From Agromyces albus (GTDB taxonomy: Bacteria; Actinomycetota; Actinomycetes; Actinomycetales; Microbacteriaceae): 64,000 nt of DNA. Below, piece after piece: positions 48,059 to 58,252 of the stretch. Each line of letters begins with the position of its first letter. Within the stretch, counting starts at the first letter, position 1. Location of the stretch: the NCBI RefSeq assembly GCF_030815405.1, contig NZ_JAUSWX010000001.1, positions 1,798,001-1,862,000 of the forward strand, given 5' to 3'. A model generated the notes under the pieces. It was not told the DNA's origin and made no database searches. It saw only the letters and a list, made by a program, of their open reading frames with translations. The position numbers and the translations under genes are program-made.

Positions 48059-49581
48059 GGCTCCACCCGTCGCATCGCGTTGGCGACCGCGACGGCTCGA
48101 AGCGGAGCGGCGGCCTTGTTCTGCGACTCGCGGAACTCGGACTCGGGGTCCGAGTCTGCGACGAGCCCGCCGCCTGCTTGCACCCGAGCGACGCCGCCCG
48201 CGATGGTCGCCGTGCGGATGGCGATCGCGAGATCGGCGTCTCCCCCGAACCCGAAGTAGCCCACCACTCCCCCGTAGAGGCCGCGTTGCGCTGGTTCGAG
48301 CTCGTCGATGATCTCGAGAGCCCGCGGTTTCGGCGCGCCCGAGAGCGTGCCCGCCGGGAAGGCGGCCCGGAACACGTCGACGGCGTTCGCGCCGGGTGTG
48401 AGGTCGCCCTCGACCGAGGAGACGAGGTGCATGATGTGGCTGAACCGCTCGACCCGCATGAACTCGGTCACTTCGACGGAGCCCGCCGTGCACACCTTCG
48501 CGAGGTCGTTGCGCGCGAGGTCGACGAGCATGAGGTGCTCGGCCTGCTCCTTGGGGTCGGCGATGAGCTCGGCTTCGAGGTCGGCGTCTTCCTCGGGTGT
48601 CGCTCCGCGCGGCTTCGAACCGGCGATCGGATGCGTGAACACGCGTCCGTCCTGCACCTTCACGAGCGCCTCGGGTGACGAGCCGACGATCCAGTACGAC
48701 TCCCCGGTCGTGTCTTCGAGGTGCAAGAGGTACATGTAGGGGCTCGGGTTCAGGCTGCGGAGCACCCGGTACACGTCGATCGGATGCGCCGTCGCCTCCT
48801 GCTCGAAGCGCTGCGAGATGACCACCTGGAAGATGTCACCCTCGCGGATGTACTCCTTCGACCGCTCGACGGCAGCGAGGAAGTCGGCCTTCTCGGTGCG
48901 ATGCACCGGATCGGCGGCGCGAGTGAGGTCGATCTCGGCGAGCCAGGCCTCTGACGGCCGCGAGAGGTCGCGCTGCATCCGGTCGAGGCGCTCCTGCGCG
49001 TCGGCCCAGAGCCGCTCTGGAGCATCGACGTCGTCGTTGAGGGTCGAGGCGATGAGTTGCACGGTCCCGGTGCGATGGTCGATGACGACGAGCTCGGAGA
49101 CGAAGGCGAACGCCTGGCCCGGCATCGAGAACTCGGCGGGAGGCCGGTTCGGCAGGCGCTCGATCTGGCGGATCGCCTCCCAGCCGATGAACCCCACGAG
49201 TCCTCCGGTCAGCGGGGGCGCGCCCGGAACGTCTTCGGTGCGCCACCGCTCGTAGAGCGCCTCGAGGGCGGCGAGGGGCGCAAGGCCGGCGGCATCGCCG
49301 AGCGCGCGCTCGGCCGGGAGTCCGTAGTCGAGCCACTCGATGTCGTCGTCGCGCTGGGTGAGCACCCCGTACGACGAGACGCCGACGAACGAGTACCTCG
49401 ACCAGATGCCGCCTTGCTCGGCGGACTCGAGGAGGAAGGTGCCGGGCCGGCCGCCCGCGAGCTTGCGGTAGATGCCCACCGGTGTCTCGCCGTCGGCGAA
49501 GAGCTCGCGCACGACGGGCACGACCCGTCGCCCGGCCAGGAGCGCGGTGAAGTCCTCGAAACGGGTGGTGGCGTCGGCCAA
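48055..49581 (-). CDS. trpE: Anthranilate synthase component I
   Basis: Converts chorismate and ammonia to anthranilate, the first committed step to tryptophan. The protein has 508 residues. The N-terminal lobe holds the feedback-inhibition region (LLESAEQGGIWSRYSFVG); the C-terminal chorismate-binding domain has GDIFQVVISQRFE, HPIAGSKPRG and PAGTLSGAPKPRA. Start TTG 49581 is inferred: it follows GAGGAGAG, and the alternative in-frame extension runs through hisI and has no homology. The glutaminase TrpG and TrpD are not encoded here. Confidence 0.93.
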   Translation of the reverse strand: MADATTRFEDFTALLAGRRVVPVVRELFADGETPVGIYRKLAGGRPGTFLLESAEQGGIWSRYSFVGVSSYGVLTQRDDDIEWLDYGLPAERALGDAAGLAPLAALEALYERWRTEDVPGAPPLTGGLVGFIGWEAIRQIERLPNRPPAEFSMPGQAFAFVSELVVIDHRTGTVQLIASTLNDDVDAPERLWADAQERLDRMQRDLSRPSEAWLAEIDLTRAADPVHRTEKADFLAAVERSKEYIREGDIFQVVISQRFEQEATAHPIDVYRVLRSLNPSPYMYLLHLEDTTGESYWIVGSSPEALVKVQDGRVFTHPIAGSKPRGATPEEDADLEAELIADPKEQAEHLMLVDLARNDLAKVCTAGSVEVTEFMRVERFSHIMHLVSSVEGDLTPGANAVDVFRAAFPAGTLSGAPKPRALEIIDELEPAQRGLYGGVVGYFGFGGDADLAIAIRTATIAGGVARVQAGGGLVADSDPESEFRESQNKAAAPLRAVAVANAMRRVEP

Positions 49582-49597
49582 CGGTCTCTCCTCGTCG

Positions 49598-50006
49598 TCA
49601 GTCTGCCGGCGCGAAGCCCTGGACGACCGCGATGGGGTCGCCGTCGAAGCAGCGCCGGGTGCCCGTGTGACACGCCGCACCGACCTGCTCGACCTGCACG
49701 AGCAGGGTGTCGGCGTCGCAATCGAGCGCCGCCGACCGCACGTACTGCACGTGCCCCGAGGTGTCGCCCTTGCGCCAGTACTCCTGGCGCGAACGCGACC
49801 AGAAGGTCACTCGCCCCTCGGTGAGGGTGCGGCGCATCGCCTCGCGGTCCATCCAGCCGAGCATGAGCACCTCACCCGTGTCCCACTGCTGGATGATCGC
49901 CGGGAGGAGCCCGTCGGCGGTGAACGCCGCTCGGTCGATCGCCGTCGCTCCGTCGGTCCACGGCTCTTCGTCGCGCTCGAGTTCCTCGTCGCCCGGCCTC
50001 GCTCAT
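49598..50006 (-). pseudogene. hisI: Phosphoribosyl-AMP cyclohydrolase, broken by a +1 frameshift
   Basis: HisI opens the adenine ring of PR-AMP, the third step of histidine synthesis. ATG 50006 overlaps the hisF stop (ATGA) and reads MSEAG. The homologous frame then continues one base off as [14 protein letters not shown] and [25 protein letters not shown] to 49598. The switch needs removal of one C from the CCC at 49992-49994, giving about 135 residues, the family length. Without correction only an internal GTG at 49870 gives a 90-residue fragment. That fragment has the zinc cysteines ([14 protein letters not shown]) but lacks the conserved N-terminal strand. Real mutation or sequence error. 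Confidence 0.85.
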
Positions 50007-50764
50007 CGCACGATCCTTCCGTCGGCCGCGAGGGCGGCTTTCACTTCGCCGATCGTCACCTCGCCGTTGTGGAACACGGATGCCGCGAGCACCGCGTCGG
50101 CGCCGGCTGCGATCGCCGGCGCGAAGTCGGCGACGTGTCCGGCGCCGCCCGAGGCGATCACGGGCACGCTCGCGAGCTCGTGCATGAGCGCCGTGAGCTC
50201 GAGGTCGAACCCGGCCTTCGTGCCGTCGGCGTCGATCGAGTTGACGAGCAGCTCGCCGGCGCCGAGCTCGATGGCCAGTCGCGCCCATTCGAGGGCGTCG
50301 AGGTCGGTCTCGGTGCGACCGCCGTGCGTCGTCACGACGAATCCGGAGGGAGTGCGCTGCGAGCGCTTCACGTCGAGCGAGAGCACGAGCACCTGCGCGC
50401 CGAAGCGATCGGCGATCTCGCCGATGAGCGGCGGCCTCGCGATCGCGGCGCTGTTCACGCCGATCTTGTCGGCGCCGTGCCCCTGCAGTCGCGCGACGTC
50501 GTCGACCGAGCGGATGCCGCCGCCCACCGTGAGGGGGATGAACACCTGCTCGGCCACGCGCTGCACCATGTCGTAGGTCGTGGAGCGGTCGTCGACGGTC
50601 GCCGTGACGTCGAGGAACGTGAGTTCATCGGCGCCCTGATCGGCGTACCGGGCGGCGAGCTCGACGGGATCTCCTGCATCGCGGAGGTTCTGGAAGTTGA
50701 CGCCCTTGACGACGCGGCCGGCAGCCACGTCGAGGCACGGGATCACGCGGACGGCTAGCGACAT
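50003..50764 (-). CDS. hisF: Imidazole glycerol phosphate synthase subunit HisF
   Basis: Cyclase subunit that uses ammonia from HisH to make imidazole glycerol phosphate and AICAR. It is a 253-residue TIM barrel with [16 protein letters not shown] (catalytic Asp11), [10 protein letters not shown] and the second catalytic Asp in VLSLDVKR. The C-terminal [11 protein letters not shown] and [10 protein letters not shown] bind phosphate. Its stop overlaps the hisI start, and it starts 9 bp after hisG. hisH and hisA are not in this window. Confidence 0.97.
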   Translation of the reverse strand: MSLAVRVIPCLDVAAGRVVKGVNFQNLRDAGDPVELAARYADQGADELTFLDVTATVDDRSTTYDMVQRVAEQVFIPLTVGGGIRSVDDVARLQGHGADKIGVNSAAIARPPLIGEIADRFGAQVLVLSLDVKRSQRTPSGFVVTTHGGRTETDLDALEWARLAIELGAGELLVNSIDADGTKAGFDLELTALMHELASVPVIASGGAGHVADFAPAIAAGADAVLAASVFHNGEVTIGEVKAALAADGRIVR

Positions 50765-50773
50765 CCGGTCACC

Positions 50774-51613
50774 TCACAACCGTGCCGCGTGGATCGCGCT
50801 CACGAGGATCGCCCGTGCGCCGAGCGAGTAGAGCTCGTCCATCACGTGGTTCATGTCGACGCGAGGGACCATGACGCGGACGGCGACCCACTCGGGATCG
50901 TGCAGCGGCGACACGGTCGGCGACTCGAAGCCGGGCGCCACGGCGGTGGCGCGTTCGAGGTGCTCGACCGGCACGTCGTAGTCGAGGAGCACGTACTGGC
51001 GGGCGACGAGGACGCCCTGGAGGCGCCGCACGAGGGTGTCGGTGCCCGGCCGCTCGACGCCGGAGCCGATGAGCACGGCCTCGGATTCGAGGATGACCGG
51101 GCCGAAGATCTCGAGGCCGGCCTGGCGGAGCGTGGAGCCGGTGGAGACCACGTCGGCGACGGCGTCGGCGACACCGAGTCGCACGGCCGACTCGACCGCT
51201 CCGTCGAGCTTGACGAGATTCGCCGTCACGCCGTGGCCCGCGAGGAACCCGCCGACGAGGCCGGGATAGCTCGTGGCGACCCGCACTCCGTCGAGTTGCG
51301 CGAGCTCGCTGAAGTCGCCCGCCGGCCCCGCGAAGCGGAAGGTGGAGTCGCCGAATCCGAGCGAGGAGATCTCGGCGGCATCCGATCCGGAATCGAGCAG
51401 GAGGTCGCGGCCCGTGATGCCGACGTCGAGCGCGCCCGACCCCACATAGGTGGCGATGTCACGCGGACGGAGATAGAAGAACTCGACCCCGTTCCGCGGA
51501 TCGGCGGTGTGCAGGTCGCGGGGGTCGCGGCGGCCGGTGTACCCGGCCTCCCACAGCATCTGCGCGGCGGTCTCGGAGAGCGAGCCCTTGTTGGGCACGG
51601 CGATTCGGAGCAT
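50774..51613 (-). CDS. hisG: ATP phosphoribosyltransferase (long form)
   Basis: Condenses ATP with PRPP, the committed and histidine-inhibited step of histidine synthesis. The protein has 279 residues, the long HisG form with a C-terminal regulatory domain (about 205-279) and no need for His[15 protein letters not shown] starts the family fold, followed by [11 protein letters not shown] and the PRPP loop [18 protein letters not shown] 51613 has CAGGGA upstream and fits the family; the upstream in-frame start lies toward hisE without homology. Confidence 0.96.
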   Translation of the reverse strand: MLRIAVPNKGSLSETAAQMLWEAGYTGRRDPRDLHTADPRNGVEFFYLRPRDIATYVGSGALDVGITGRDLLLDSGSDAAEISSLGFGDSTFRFAGPAGDFSELAQLDGVRVATSYPGLVGGFLAGHGVTANLVKLDGAVESAVRLGVADAVADVVSTGSTLRQAGLEIFGPVILESEAVLIGSGVERPGTDTLVRRLQGVLVARQYVLLDYDVPVEHLERATAVAPGFESPTVSPLHDPEWVAVRVMVPRVDMNHVMDELYSLGARAILVSAIHAARL

Positions 51614-51657
51614 TCCCTGACTTTCGTGTCGACGGTACTGATCGGTCATGAGCGTGA

Positions 51658-51921
51658 TCAGAGATGTCGGTACACGTCGGCGGGCGTGAGCCCCTTCGCG
51701 AGCAGGAGCACCTGCAAGTGATAGACGAGCTGGGAGATCTCTTCAGCCGTCTCTTCGTCGCTCTGGTACTCCGCGGCCATCCAGACCTCGGCGGCCTCCT
51801 CGACGATCTTCTTGCCGATGGCGTGCACGCCGGCATCGAGCTCGCGCACCGTGCCGGACCCCGCTGGGCGGGTGCGGGCCTTCTCGCTGAGCTCGACGAA
51901 GAGGTCGTCGAATGTCTTCAC
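51658..51921 (-). CDS. hisE: Phosphoribosyl-ATP pyrophosphatase
   Basis: Hydrolyses PR-ATP to PR-AMP, the second histidine step. The protein has 87 residues with the all-helical MazG-like fold and metal-binding helix [15 protein letters not shown] (about 37-51); [19 protein letters not shown] completes the core. GTG 51921 is the family-consistent start. It sits between rpe and hisG and is separate from hisI, as is usual in actinobacteria. Confidence 0.96.
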   Translation of the reverse strand: MKTFDDLFVELSEKARTRPAGSGTVRELDAGVHAIGKKIVEEAAEVWMAAEYQSDEETAEEISQLVYHLQVLLLAKGLTPADVYRHL

Positions 51922-51930
51922 CCGTCTAGG

Positions 51931-52602
51931 CTACCGGTGCACGTGAGGGTGGACGGACGCAGCCCGGCGCAGCGCCTCGATCTGCTCGGTGGGCGAATCC
52001 GCGCCGAACACGGCCGATCCGGCGACGAACGTGTTCGCCCCTGCTGCGGCGGCGATGCCGATCGTCTCGAGCGAGATGCCGCCGTCGACCTGCAGCCACA
52101 CGTCGAGACCGGCTGAGCGCACCGTGTCGGCGACGAGCTCGAGCTTGGGCATCGTCTCGGGCCGGAACGACTGGCCGCCGAAGCCCGGCTCGACGGTCAT
52201 CACGAGCACCTGGTCGAACTCGGGCAGCAGCTCGAGGTACGGCTCCACCTCGGTGCCCGGCTTCAGGGCGATGCCGGCCCGTGCGCCGAGCCCGCGGAGT
52301 CGCCGGGCGAGCCCGACCGGGTCGGACGCGGCCTCGACATGGAACGTCACGGAGAACGCGCCAGCCTCGGCATACCCCGGCGCCCAGCGCTCGGGGTCGT
52401 CGATCATGAGGTGCACGTCGAGCGGGATGGGCGAGACCTGCTGGAGCCGCTCGACCATCGGCAGGCCGAACGTGAGGTTCGGCACGAAGTGGTTGTCCAT
52501 GATGTCGACGTGCACGAGGTCGGCGCTCGCGATGCGACCGAGCTCTCGCTCGAAGTTCGCGAAGTCGGCAGCGAGGATGCTCGGGTTGATCCGCGTCGTC
52601 AT
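51931..52602 (-). CDS. rpe: Ribulose-phosphate 3-epimerase
   Basis: Interconverts ribulose-5- and xylulose-5-phosphate in the pentose-phosphate pathway, feeding PRPP for the his and trp steps encoded downstream. It is a 223-residue TIM barrel with INPSILAADFANFE, the metal/catalytic HVDIMDNHFVPNLTFG (about 31-46), DVHLMIDDP, and MTVEPGFGGQSF. It starts 9 bp after rsmB and ends 9 bp before hisE. Confidence 0.97.
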   Translation of the reverse strand: MTTRINPSILAADFANFERELGRIASADLVHVDIMDNHFVPNLTFGLPMVERLQQVSPIPLDVHLMIDDPERWAPGYAEAGAFSVTFHVEAASDPVGLARRLRGLGARAGIALKPGTEVEPYLELLPEFDQVLVMTVEPGFGGQSFRPETMPKLELVADTVRSAGLDVWLQVDGGISLETIGIAAAAGANTFVAGSAVFGADSPTEQIEALRRAASVHPHVHR

Positions 52603-52611
52603 GGATTCACC

Positions 52612-54072
52612 CTATCGATCGGCGACGGCGGCATGGACGCCGGTGGCATCGGCGCCCGGGCGCCGGACGAGGGCGATGAACATCGCATCGGTGCCGTGCC
52701 GGTGCGGCCAGAGCTGCACGGTGTCAGCGTCGCCGGCAAGGTCGAGCGGATGCCGCGACAACGCCTCCACCACCGATCGCGTGTCGAGCTGCTCGACCCG
52801 ATCGCCCCACCGGGCGAGCGCCGCGCCGAACGTGCCGTGCGTCTCGGCGGTGTGCGGGGAGCATGTGACGTACGCGAGGATGCCGCCGGGCGCGAGTGCG
52901 CCGACCGCGGCGTCGAACAGGTCGCCCTGGAGCTTCGTGAGCTCGGCGACATCCGCCGGCGACTTGCGCCATCGCGCCTCGGGCCGGCGACGGAGGGCGC
53001 CGAGGCCGGTGCACGGTGCATCGAGGAGGATGCGGTCGAAGCCGTCGGGGGCGCCGAGCGCGGTGAGGTCGAGCTCGCGGCCGTCGCCGACCCGCACGTC
53101 GACCTCGATCGGCACTCCGGCCACGGCATTCCGCACGAGGTCGGCGCGCGCCGGCACCGCCTCGTTCGCGACGACGCTCGCGCCGCCGCCGAGCGCCTCG
53201 GCGGCGAGTACGGCGGTCTTGCCGCCAGGGCCGGCGCAGAGGTCGAGCCAGCGCTCCCCCGGTGCGATGGGAGTCGCACGGGTGAGGGCGAGCGCCGCGA
53301 GCTGCGAGCCTTCGTCTTGAACGCGAATGCGGCCGCCCGAGGATCGCGCGACTCCGATCGGGTCATCGGTGACCGCGCCGATGGGCGAATAGCGGTCGGG
53401 CTCGAGCGTGACGCCGTCAGCAGTCTCTGCGTCGGCGTCGTCGAAGCCCGGAAGCACCGCGAGGTTGACCCGGGGCGAGTCGTTGTCGGCCTCGAGGAGC
53501 GCCTCGAGCTCGGGTTCTCGACCCTCGCGGGCGAGCGCGGTGCGGAACGCGCGCACGATCCACGCGGGGTGGCTCGAGAGGCGCGCGAGCCGGTCGTCGC
53601 GGTCCTTGGCACCCGCCCCGACGAGTTCGCGCCAGGAGTCGGCCGACGTGCGCGAGACGGTGCGCAGCACGGCGTTGGCGAATCCTGCGGCTTTCGGAGC
53701 GACCTTGCGGGCCAGGGCCACCTGTTCGAAGACCGCCGCGTGCGTCGGCACCCGGGTCGCGAGCAACTGGTGCACCCCGAGCCGCATCACGTCGAGCACT
53801 CCCGGGTCGATGCTCGAGGTGGGCCGGTCTGCCGCGAGCTCGAGGACGAGATCGTAGAAGCCCAGCATGCGCAGGGTGCCGTAGGTGAGCTCGGTCGCGA
53901 AGGCCGCGTCGGCACGATTCAGGCCGGCCCGGCTGATGCGCGTGGGCAACAGGAGGTTCGCGTAGGCCTCGTCGGTCCGCACGGCCTCGAGCACCTCGAA
54001 GGCGACGCGGCGCGCCGGTGAGACGCGCTCCGCTCCCCCGCCACGGGAGTTCGATCGCGCGCCGCCGCTCAT
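52612..54072 (-). CDS. rsmB: 16S rRNA (cytosine-967-C5)-methyltransferase
   Basis: Methylates C967 of 16S rRNA using S-adenosylmethionine, whose synthase metK is upstream in the same series. The protein has 486 residues. The N-terminal NusB-like helical domain spans about 18-150 (SPARRVAFEVLEAVR). The methyltransferase domain has the SAM loop LDLCAGPGGKTAVLA and both catalytic cysteines, in LLDAPCTGLGALRRRPE and YVTCSPHTAE. ATG 54072 overlaps the fmt stop (ATGA). Confidence 0.95.
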   Translation of the reverse strand: MSGGARSNSRGGGAERVSPARRVAFEVLEAVRTDEAYANLLLPTRISRAGLNRADAAFATELTYGTLRMLGFYDLVLELAADRPTSSIDPGVLDVMRLGVHQLLATRVPTHAAVFEQVALARKVAPKAAGFANAVLRTVSRTSADSWRELVGAGAKDRDDRLARLSSHPAWIVRAFRTALAREGREPELEALLEADNDSPRVNLAVLPGFDDADAETADGVTLEPDRYSPIGAVTDDPIGVARSSGGRIRVQDEGSQLAALALTRATPIAPGERWLDLCAGPGGKTAVLAAEALGGGASVVANEAVPARADLVRNAVAGVPIEVDVRVGDGRELDLTALGAPDGFDRILLDAPCTGLGALRRRPEARWRKSPADVAELTKLQGDLFDAAVGALAPGGILAYVTCSPHTAETHGTFGAALARWGDRVEQLDTRSVVEALSRHPLDLAGDADTVQLWPHRHGTDAMFIALVRRPGADATGVHAAVADR

Positions 54073-55022
54073 CGCGCGACCGCCTGTTCGCGTGCGGCAC
54101 CGCGCCACCAGTCGGCGGCGGCCATCGCGGTGCGGCCCGACGGCTGCACGCGCCGGAGCTCGAGCGGCGCGGTGGCGGTGCCGATGAGTACGCGGCGATC
54201 GTGCATGGCGATCATGCCGGGCGGCATCGCCGTGGCATCTGCAGTGTCCGCGGCATCCGCGCCATCCGCGGTGGTCGCGAGCTCGAGCACCTTCAGTCGT
54301 TGCTCATCGAGCGTCGTCCAGGCGCCGGGCTCGGGCGTCACGCCGCGGAACCGCGCGAGCACCTCCGCAGCCGGGAGCCGCCAGTCCAGGCGCGCGTCGT
54401 CGATCGTGAGCTTGGGAGCGAAGCTCGGCTCTCCGGATTGCGCCGTCGCGACCGCGGTTCCGGCGGCGATCGCGTCGACCACCTCGCTGAGCAGCTCGGC
54501 ACCCGACACCGCGAGATCTTCGAGGAGCTCGCCCGAGGTCTCACTGCCGTCGATCTCGCGCGGCCGCATCGCGAACACGTCGCCAGCGTCGAGTTCGGGC
54601 ACGAGCCGGAACACGGATGCCCCGGTCTCGGCGTCGCCAGCGATGAGTGCGTGCTGCACGGGCGCCGCGCCGCGCCATGCGGGCAGCAGCGAGAAGTGCA
54701 GGTTCACCCAGCCGTGGGTCGGAGCGGAGAGCAGCGGTTCGCGCACGAGTCCGCCGTAGGCGACGATGACCCCGAGATCGGGACGGAGCGCCTCGATCGC
54801 GGCGGTCGGCTCGGCTCCGAGCCGGGCGGCCTCGATCACAGGCAGCCCGAGCCGCTCGGCCGCCTGGGCGACCAGCGACGGCGTGAGCACGCGCTTGCGT
54901 CCGAGCGGCGCCGCCGGCCTCGTCACGACGCCGACGAGCTCATGGTCGCTCGCAGCGAGGCGTTCGAGCGCCGGGACGGCGGCGGCCGGAGTGCCGGCGA
55001 AGACGAGGCGAAGGTTCTGCAC
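54069..55022 (-). CDS. fmt: Methionyl-tRNA formyltransferase
   Basis: Formylates initiator Met-tRNA using 10-formyl-tetrahydrofolate. The protein has 317 residues. The N-terminal RLVFAGTPAAAVPALERL and the active-site region VNLHFSLLPAWRGAAPVQ (Asn, His) are clear, with a C-terminal tRNA-binding OB domain (about 205-317). Start GTG 55022 follows GGAG and gives the family N-terminus QNLRLVFAGT; the longer frame is not supported. It lies 75 bp after priA. Confidence 0.95.
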   Translation of the reverse strand: MQNLRLVFAGTPAAAVPALERLAASDHELVGVVTRPAAPLGRKRVLTPSLVAQAAERLGLPVIEAARLGAEPTAAIEALRPDLGVIVAYGGLVREPLLSAPTHGWVNLHFSLLPAWRGAAPVQHALIAGDAETGASVFRLVPELDAGDVFAMRPREIDGSETSGELLEDLAVSGAELLSEVVDAIAAGTAVATAQSGEPSFAPKLTIDDARLDWRLPAAEVLARFRGVTPEPGAWTTLDEQRLKVLELATTADGADAADTADATAMPPGMIAMHDRRVLIGTATAPLELRRVQPSGRTAMAAADWWRGAAREQAVAR

Positions 55023-55097
55023 ACTCCATTGTCGCCGACTCGGATGCAGCGGCTCGACGCCCGCTGCCCTGCGCGCCCGGTGCACACCACCGGGCGG

Positions 55098-57056
55098 CTA
55101 TGGCACGTCGGGATCGTCGAACCGCACCCGCAGCACGGGAGGACGCTTCGGCGGTCGCCCGCCGACCGGCCGCCGGCGCTCGGTGGCCGCTCGGATCATC
55201 TCGGCGCGGAGCGCCTTGGCGACCGCGGCGCCGGCGGAGTAGTCGAACCGCACGATCGCCCGCTCGAGTCCCTCACCGAACGCTGTCGGCCCGAGTGCGT
55301 CGACCTCGTCGGCCGCGGCGTTGGCCTGGTGGAGCGCGCGAGCCACGGCAGCGGGCGGTGCCGTCACACTCGCGACGCGCACCGACGGCGGGAAGCGCAG
55401 AGCCCGCCGCGACTCGAGCTCGGTGGCCGCCCACTCCGCCTGCCGCCACGTCGAGAGCGCGGTCGCGAGCGCGCCCGCGACCCCGACGAGGAACACCGGG
55501 GCGCCCGGAGCGGCGAGGGCGGTCGCGTTCGACCACCAGCGCAGGCAGTCTTCGGCGACGCGGAGCGACTCGCGCAGCAGCATCCGCTCGCCGTCGAGGA
55601 GGAGCACGGCGCGGTAGCCGCCGTCGGCGATGGGCTCGGCACCGCGCGTGGCGACGACGAGTGCCGACTCGGCGCCGACCCGCAGGAGCGGATGTTCGCC
55701 GTCGGAGAGGAAGACGCGCGCTCGTGGGAAGGCCCGGCCGAGCTCTTCAGCGGTGCGACTCGCCCCGACGGTGGCGGCGCGGAGCTTCGTCGCCTCGCAC
55801 ACTGTGCAGCGCCAGACGCTCGCACTCGTTCCGCACAGCACGCACCGGGCGTCGCCGCCGCTGCGGGGCACCGTGATCGCACCGCCGCACGCGTTGCAGC
55901 GCGCCGGTTCGCGGCAACGGTCGCAGACGAGGAGCGGAGCATGACCGGGCCGAGCCACCTGGACGAGCACTGGACCCTCGCGCACGGCCTCCTGCGCCTG
56001 CCGCCAGGCCGCGGACGGGATGCGCGCAGACCCCGGCTCGGGATTGGCCTGCTGCTCGGTCGGGATGACTCGCGGCCGCACTGGCTTCACGGCGGGAATC
56101 GCGTGCACCCAGCCGATCTCGACGAGTCGCTCGACCTCGACGCTGCGGGTGTGGCCGAGGAAGCACAGCGCGGCTCCGGACTGCCCCTGCCGGATGAGTG
56201 CGGCGTCGCGCGGATGCACGCCCGGAGCGAGCGGCTCGTTCTGGAGGCTGTCGCCGTCGTCCCAGAAGGCGATGAGGCCGAGCCGGGCGGCAGGGGCGTA
56301 GACGGTCGACCGGTTGCCGATGATGACGCGGGCGTGCTCGCCCGTCGACTCGAGGAAGGATCGGAATCGCTCGCCGCCCGTCTGCCGTGCGTCGGTGCGC
56401 ACCACGCGCCGCGAGTCGACGAACGCGGCGAGGGCGGCCTGCAGCTGCGCTTGGTCGCGGTAGTCGGGAACGATGAGCAGGCTCGAGCGATCGGCGGCGA
56501 GCGTATATGCAGCGGCGTGTGCGAGCGTCACCGCCCACGCGCCGACCCATTCGCCCGAGGGCAGGCGCACCGGTCGCGGGTCGGCTGCGAGCGCCATCCG
56601 TTCGCCGTCGTCGATGCCCTTCTCGACACGACCCGCCTCGTATCCCGTGATCGGCGCCGGTGCCGCCGGCAGCTCGCCGGGATCGGACTCGGCCGTTCGC
56701 CACGTGCGCTCGACGCGCACGTAGCGGTTCGGAACGGCGATCCGGAGGATGTCGCTCGCATTGCCCGCGGCACGATCGGCCGCAGCGCGCACGAGCGCCC
56801 AGACCTCGGGCGTGAGGAGCGGCACCTCGGAGACGACGTCTTCGAGCTCGCTCAGCGTGCCGGCGTACTCACTCGACTCGACGAGCTCGACGAGCCAGCC
56901 GTTGGCGATGCGGCCCCCCGAGCGGATCGGGACGCGCACACGCACGCCCGCTTGGGCCGCCTCGCGGAGCCGATCGGGAACGTGATAGTCGAAGAGCTGG
57001 TCGAGCTGCGGCAGCGGCGAGTCGACGAGCACCCTGGCGATCGGGCCGCCCGGCAC
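55098..57056 (-). CDS. priA: Replication restart protein PriA (helicase-degenerate)
   Basis: Primosome assembly factor with 652 residues. The N-terminal DNA 3'-end-binding domain (ARVLVDSPLPQLDQLFDYHVP) and zinc-binding cysteine pairs (CDRCREPARCNACGG, then CVLCGTSASVWRC) are conserved. The Walker A GKT and DEEH motifs of true PriA helicases are absent: VGAWAVTLAHAAAYTLA and FWDDGD occupy those places. This degeneration is usual in actinobacteria, so it probably acts without helicase activity. GTG 57056 is two bases after metK. Confidence 0.92.
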   Translation of the reverse strand: MPGGPIARVLVDSPLPQLDQLFDYHVPDRLREAAQAGVRVRVPIRSGGRIANGWLVELVESSEYAGTLSELEDVVSEVPLLTPEVWALVRAAADRAAGNASDILRIAVPNRYVRVERTWRTAESDPGELPAAPAPITGYEAGRVEKGIDDGERMALAADPRPVRLPSGEWVGAWAVTLAHAAAYTLAADRSSLLIVPDYRDQAQLQAALAAFVDSRRVVRTDARQTGGERFRSFLESTGEHARVIIGNRSTVYAPAARLGLIAFWDDGDSLQNEPLAPGVHPRDAALIRQGQSGAALCFLGHTRSVEVERLVEIGWVHAIPAVKPVRPRVIPTEQQANPEPGSARIPSAAWRQAQEAVREGPVLVQVARPGHAPLLVCDRCREPARCNACGGAITVPRSGGDARCVLCGTSASVWRCTVCEATKLRAATVGASRTAEELGRAFPRARVFLSDGEHPLLRVGAESALVVATRGAEPIADGGYRAVLLLDGERMLLRESLRVAEDCLRWWSNATALAAPGAPVFLVGVAGALATALSTWRQAEWAATELESRRALRFPPSVRVASVTAPPAAVARALHQANAAADEVDALGPTAFGEGLERAIVRFDYSAGAAVAKALRAEMIRAATERRRPVGGRPPKRPPVLRVRFDDPDVP

Positions 57057-57058
57057 CG

Positions 57059-58252
57059 TCAGAGCCCGGCGACGGCGCGCAGGTCGTCGACGCGGTCGAG
57101 CTGCTCCCAGGTGAAGTCGGGAAGCTCGCGGCCGAAGTGTCCGTAGGTCGCGGTCTGCGCGTAGATGGGGCGGAGCAGGTCGAGGTCGCGGATGATCGCG
57201 GCGGGGCGCAGGTCGAACACCTCGCGGATCGCGGCGATGATGCGCTCTTCGGGAACGTGCGCCGTGCCGAACGTCTCGACGTAGAGCCCGACCGGCGTGG
57301 CCTTGCCGATGGCGTACGCGACCTGCACCTCGAGTCGATCGGCGAGGCCCGCGGCGACGGCGTTCTTCGCGACCCAGCGCATCGCGTACGCTCCGGAGCG
57401 GTCGACCTTCGACGGGTCCTTCCCGCTGAACGCGCCGCCGCCGTGCCGGCTCGCGCCGCCGTAGGTGTCGATGATGATCTTGCGGCCCGTGAGGCCGGCG
57501 TCGCCCTGCGGGCCGCCGATCTCGAACCGGCCTGTGGGGTTGATGAGCACCGCGAGCTCGGGCCGGGAGAGCTCGACGAGGTCGAGCACCGGCCGGATCA
57601 CGAGCTCCTCGACCTCGGCGCGGAGCTGCTCGGTGGACACGATCGGCGAGTGCTGCGTCGACAGCACGACCGTCTCGATCGTGCGAGGCACCTGACCCTC
57701 GTAGCCGACGGTGACCTGGGTCTTGCCGTCGGGACGAAGGTAGTCGAGCTCACCGGCCTTGCGAACGGTGGCGAGCCGCTCGGCGAGCCGGTGCGCGAGC
57801 CAGATCGGCACGGGCATGAGCTCGGGCGTCTCGCGCGTGGCGTAGCCGAACATGATGCCCTGGTCGCCGGCGCCCTGCAGGTCGAGCGCGTCGATGCTCG
57901 CGCGCTCGCGCGCCTCGAAGGCGTGGTCGACACCTTGCGCGATGTCGGGCGACTGTCCGCCGATCGACACCGAGACGCCGCACGAACGGCCGTCGAACCA
58001 CACGTCGGAGGAGTTGTAGCCGATCGAGGTCACGCGTTCACGCACGATCGCCGGGATCTCGACGTAGCCCGACGTCGTCACTTCGCCGGCCACGTGCACG
58101 AGCCCCGTCGTGACGAGCGTCTCGACGGCGACCCGGCTGTGCGGATCGACCGTGAGCAGCGCGTCGAGGATCGAGTCGGAGATCTGGTCGCAGATCTTGT
58201 CGGGATGGCCCTCGGTGACGGACTCGGACGTGAAGAGGCGAAGTGCGCTCAT
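57059..58252 (-). CDS. metK: S-adenosylmethionine synthetase
   Basis: Makes S-adenosylmethionine from methionine and ATP. The protein has 397 residues with [20 protein letters not shown] at the N-terminus, the methionine/ATP loop [12 protein letters not shown] (about 113-124) and the phosphate-binding [16 protein letters not shown] (about 265-280). ATG 58252 overlaps the coaBC stop (ATGA). No SAM riboswitch is expected because the gene is internal to a transcription unit. Confidence 0.98.
   Translation of the reverse strand: MSALRLFTSESVTEGHPDKICDQISDSILDALLTVDPHSRVAVETLVTTGLVHVAGEVTTSGYVEIPAIVRERVTSIGYNSSDVWFDGRSCGVSVSIGGQSPDIAQGVDHAFEARERASIDALDLQGAGDQGIMFGYATRETPELMPVPIWLAHRLAERLATVRKAGELDYLRPDGKTQVTVGYEGQVPRTIETVVLSTQHSPIVSTEQLRAEVEELVIRPVLDLVELSRPELAVLINPTGRFEIGGPQGDAGLTGRKIIIDTYGGASRHGGGAFSGKDPSKVDRSGAYAMRWVAKNAVAAGLADRLEVQVAYAIGKATPVGLYVETFGTAHVPEERIIAAIREVFDLRPAAIIRDLDLLRPIYAQTATYGHFGRELPDFTWEQLDRVDDLRAVAGL

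Noticed and set aside
49872..50288. Open frame beginning inside hisF and covering the hisI start
   Set aside because: Apart from MSEAG it is an Arg-rich shadow of hisF and hisI. It is best explained by the hisI frameshift, not by a separate gene.
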